Source: Ruminococcus sp. UBA7158 (GTDB taxonomy: Bacteria > Bacillota > Clostridia > Oscillospirales > Ruminococcaceae). Taken from it: DNA of 5,501 nucleotides. Positions within the stretch are counted from its first letter, which is position 1, and each line of letters starts with the position of its first letter. This document shows positions 5,003 through 5,501 of the stretch, one piece after another. Both the position numbers and the translations under genes were made by a program. The stretch is from contig DKWG01000009.1 of NCBI GenBank assembly GCA_002491605.1, positions 1 to 5,501 of the forward strand, given 5' to 3'. Under the pieces are notes generated by a model. The model made no database searches, was not told where the DNA came from, and was given only the letters and a program-made list of their open reading frames with translations.

Positions 5003-5038
5003 CAGTCTGAATTTTCAAAAATGTAAAAATTCAGACTG
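5003..5038 (-). promoter_or_regulatory. 13-bp perfect inverted repeat touching the sigma gene SD
   Basis: CAGTCTGAATTTT (5003-5015) pairs perfectly with AAAATTCAGACTG (5026-5038) across a 10-nt loop. In the mRNA the stem ends directly at the GGAGG of the sigma-like gene. It can act as an operator for a dimeric repressor or as an RNA hairpin that controls ribosome access. Without a following T-run it is not a terminator. Confidence 0.75.
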
Positions 5039-5077
5039 AGGGCGGTGAACGACAGCCAACGCAAATAATGGCAAAAA

Positions 5078-5089
5078 AGTTTATAAACT
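5078..5089. repeat. 12-bp palindrome AGTTTATAAACT
   Basis: A perfect palindrome lies 2 bp from the terminator stem on the sigma-gene side. It could be an operator. Its AT-rich centre also limits what can be concluded. Confidence 0.4.
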
Positions 5090-5091
5090 CA

Positions 5092-5135
5092 AAAAACACC
5101 TGCATAGCGACAATTTTCGCCGTGCAGGTGTTTTT
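5092..5135. terminator. two-way intrinsic terminator in the sigma gene leader
   Basis: AAAAACACCTGCA (5092-5104) pairs with TGCAGGTGTTTTT (5123-5135), a 13-bp stem with an inner GCGA/TCGC pairing. T-runs follow on both strands (minus: GTGTTTTTTG). It lies between the small ORF and the sigma-like gene and so gates any transcript entering from the right. Confidence 0.88.
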
Positions 5136-5157
5136 AGTTCATTGTATTTATGGCATA

Positions 5158-5211
5158 TCAGTTCATTGCGTAAGCCGTAATGCCCCTTTGTAGGGTAAAT
5201 GCTTTTTTCAA
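5158..5211 (-). CDS. possible 17-residue small ORF
   Basis: A TTG at 5211 follows AGAAGG by 7 nt and opens 17 codons to the TGA at 5158-5160, encoding KKAFTLQRGITAYAMN after the start. It lies between the 33-codon ORF and the terminator. It may be a second leader peptide or the remnant start of a lost gene. Evidence is only the SD and the frame. Confidence 0.2.
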   Translation of the reverse strand: MKKAFTLQRGITAYAMN

Positions 5212-5244
5212 TAAAACACCTTCTGATAATGCCTATGTATTAGT

Positions 5245-5346
5245 TTAATATTCGCTGCTCATCACAAGCAGCGGAACGCCGAGAATAGTCCAGCGCATAA
5301 AAAGAACCTCCGATCCAAAAAACTCAGAATCGGAGGGTGTAGGCAT
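5245..5346 (-). CDS. 33-residue leader-type small ORF
   Basis: The ATG at 5346 opens 33 codons to the TAA at 5245-5247. The product starts MPTPSDSEFFGSEVLF and continues from an internal Met17 as MRWTILGVPLLVMSSEY. The first start has only a weak AGGG about 9 nt upstream. The second, ATG at 5298, has a strong GGAGG 8 nt upstream, but this SD is locked in the hairpin at 5307-5336. A nested start whose SD is in a stem resembles leader peptides of attenuation systems, such as the one before tet(M) in Tn916, although the sequence is not that of the tet(M) leader as I remember it. The hydrophobic ILGVPLLVM stretch could also be a tiny membrane peptide. I do not recognise the product. Confidence 0.45.
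   Translation of the reverse strand: MPTPSDSEFFGSEVLFMRWTILGVPLLVMSSEY
5299..5336 (-). terminator. terminator or SD-sequestering hairpin inside the leader ORF
   Basis: In minus-strand RNA CCTCCGAT (5336-5329) pairs with ATCGGAGG (5314-5307) around a 14-nt loop, followed by TTCTTTTT (5306-5299). It has the form of an intrinsic terminator and also hides the GGAGG that serves ATG 5298. A ribosome moving along the 33-codon ORF would melt it. Confidence 0.6.
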
Positions 5347-5355
5347 AATGAATCG

Positions 5356-5389
5356 CCCTGTCAAAACCTCGTTTTTTTATTTGGCAGGG
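5356..5389. terminator. hairpin upstream of the leader ORF
   Basis: CCCTGTCAAA (5356-5365) pairs with TTTGGCAGGG (5380-5389) with one G-U in plus-strand RNA, followed there by TTCTTATTTTAT, so it may stop plus-strand transcription entering from the left. In minus-strand RNA it forms with one mismatch. There its 3' arm AGGG could instead pair with the CCCT at the base of the next hairpin, giving a possible alternative fold. Confidence 0.45.
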
Positions 5390-5398
5390 TTCTTATTT

Positions 5399-5428
5399 TA
5401 TATAGTTCAGTTATTTACGAACTGTCAG
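5399..5428 (-). promoter_or_regulatory. candidate promoter of the leader transcript
   Basis: The minus strand has CTGACA (5428-5423), an 18-bp spacer and TATATA (5404-5399). The -35 is one base off consensus, while the -10 matches 4 of 6. The predicted start near 5392 falls just before the hairpin at 5356-5389. Confidence 0.4.
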
Positions 5429-5450
5429 TCCATTTATAATTGAATTGTCG

Positions 5451-5469
5451 TGCCATTATAAAGATGGCA
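5451..5469 (-). promoter_or_regulatory. palindrome covering a -10-like TATAAT
   Basis: TGCCAT (5451-5456) and ATGGCA (5464-5469) flank 7 bp. On the minus strand TATAAT (5460-5455) lies inside the palindrome, a layout expected of an operator over a promoter. No good -35 is visible at the proper distance, so the promoter part is weak. Confidence 0.3.
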
Positions 5470-5501
5470 TAAATCCGTATAATTTAGCCTTGAGCAAAAC
5501 T

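Larger units (their letters stand above)
1398..5501 (-). mobile_element. integration end of a Tn916-like integrative element, partial
   Basis: A Tn916-type integrase, three excisionase-like genes, a sigma-like regulator and a dense leader region lie in one orientation. This order (regulator, xis, int, then the end of the element) is known for Tn916-family conjugative transposons. No conjugation genes are visible, and they would be expected to the right of the window, so a mobilisable or defective island cannot be excluded. The left limit given is an estimate. It lies somewhere between about 1180 and 1505, and no att repeat can be identified from this window alone. Confidence 0.6.

Noticed and set aside
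5136..5168. Direct repeat AGTTCATTG (5136-5144 and 5160-5168) as an att core
   Set aside because: Only 9 bp, close together and inside the element leader, with no link to an element end.
1..5501. CRISPR array, rRNA or riboswitch
   Set aside because: No regularly spaced repeats, no rRNA-like sequence and no riboswitch core that I can recognise.

Overview
The window looks like part of a chromosome from a low-to-medium GC Firmicute, probably a gut Clostridia member. Most starts have strong AGGAGG-type Shine-Dalgarno (SD) sites, promoters follow the TTGACA/TATAAT pattern, intrinsic terminators are frequent, the tRNA encodes its own CCA, and the mobile genes are of Tn916 family type. Nearly everything reads on the minus strand, so transcription runs right to left.

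Positions 1 to about 1200 look like ordinary chromosome. They hold a tRNA-Pro(CGG) with a consensus promoter and a textbook terminator, then a 238-residue exported or membrane-anchored protein of unknown function with its own terminator. Positions 1-136 show nothing I can support as a gene.

Positions 1231-1540 are the edge of a mobile element. They hold an open but startless 58-codon frame that looks like the 3' relic of a gene, a terminator-like hairpin, a strong outward-facing minus-strand promoter and the integrase terminator. The -35 box of that promoter sits in the terminator's T-tail. The exact left junction cannot be placed without the empty site.

Positions 1542-4990 are the integration and regulation end of a Tn916-like integrative element, read in transcription order from the right. 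They hold a protein with a sigma-70 region 4 helix-turn-helix, a MazF/PemK-type endoribonuclease with a cysteine-rich tail, three tandem excisionase-like winged-helix proteins, and a 422-residue tyrosine integrase with a complete catalytic set. The order sigma-like, xis, int matches the known end of Tn916-family elements. The three Xis paralogues and the fused MazF protein are the unusual parts. An internal promoter at 3519-3547 splits the second Xis gene, the third Xis gene and int from the upstream operon, and it forces a downstream TTG start for the second Xis gene.

Positions 5000-5501 are a dense regulatory leader upstream of the sigma-like gene. They hold an inverted repeat touching the sigma gene's SD, a 12-bp palindrome, a two-way terminator, a 33-codon small ORF with a hairpin that sequesters an internal SD, another hairpin and a palindrome over a -10-like box. 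The layout resembles an attenuator controlling entry into the sigma/mazF/xis/int operon. The element continues beyond the right edge.
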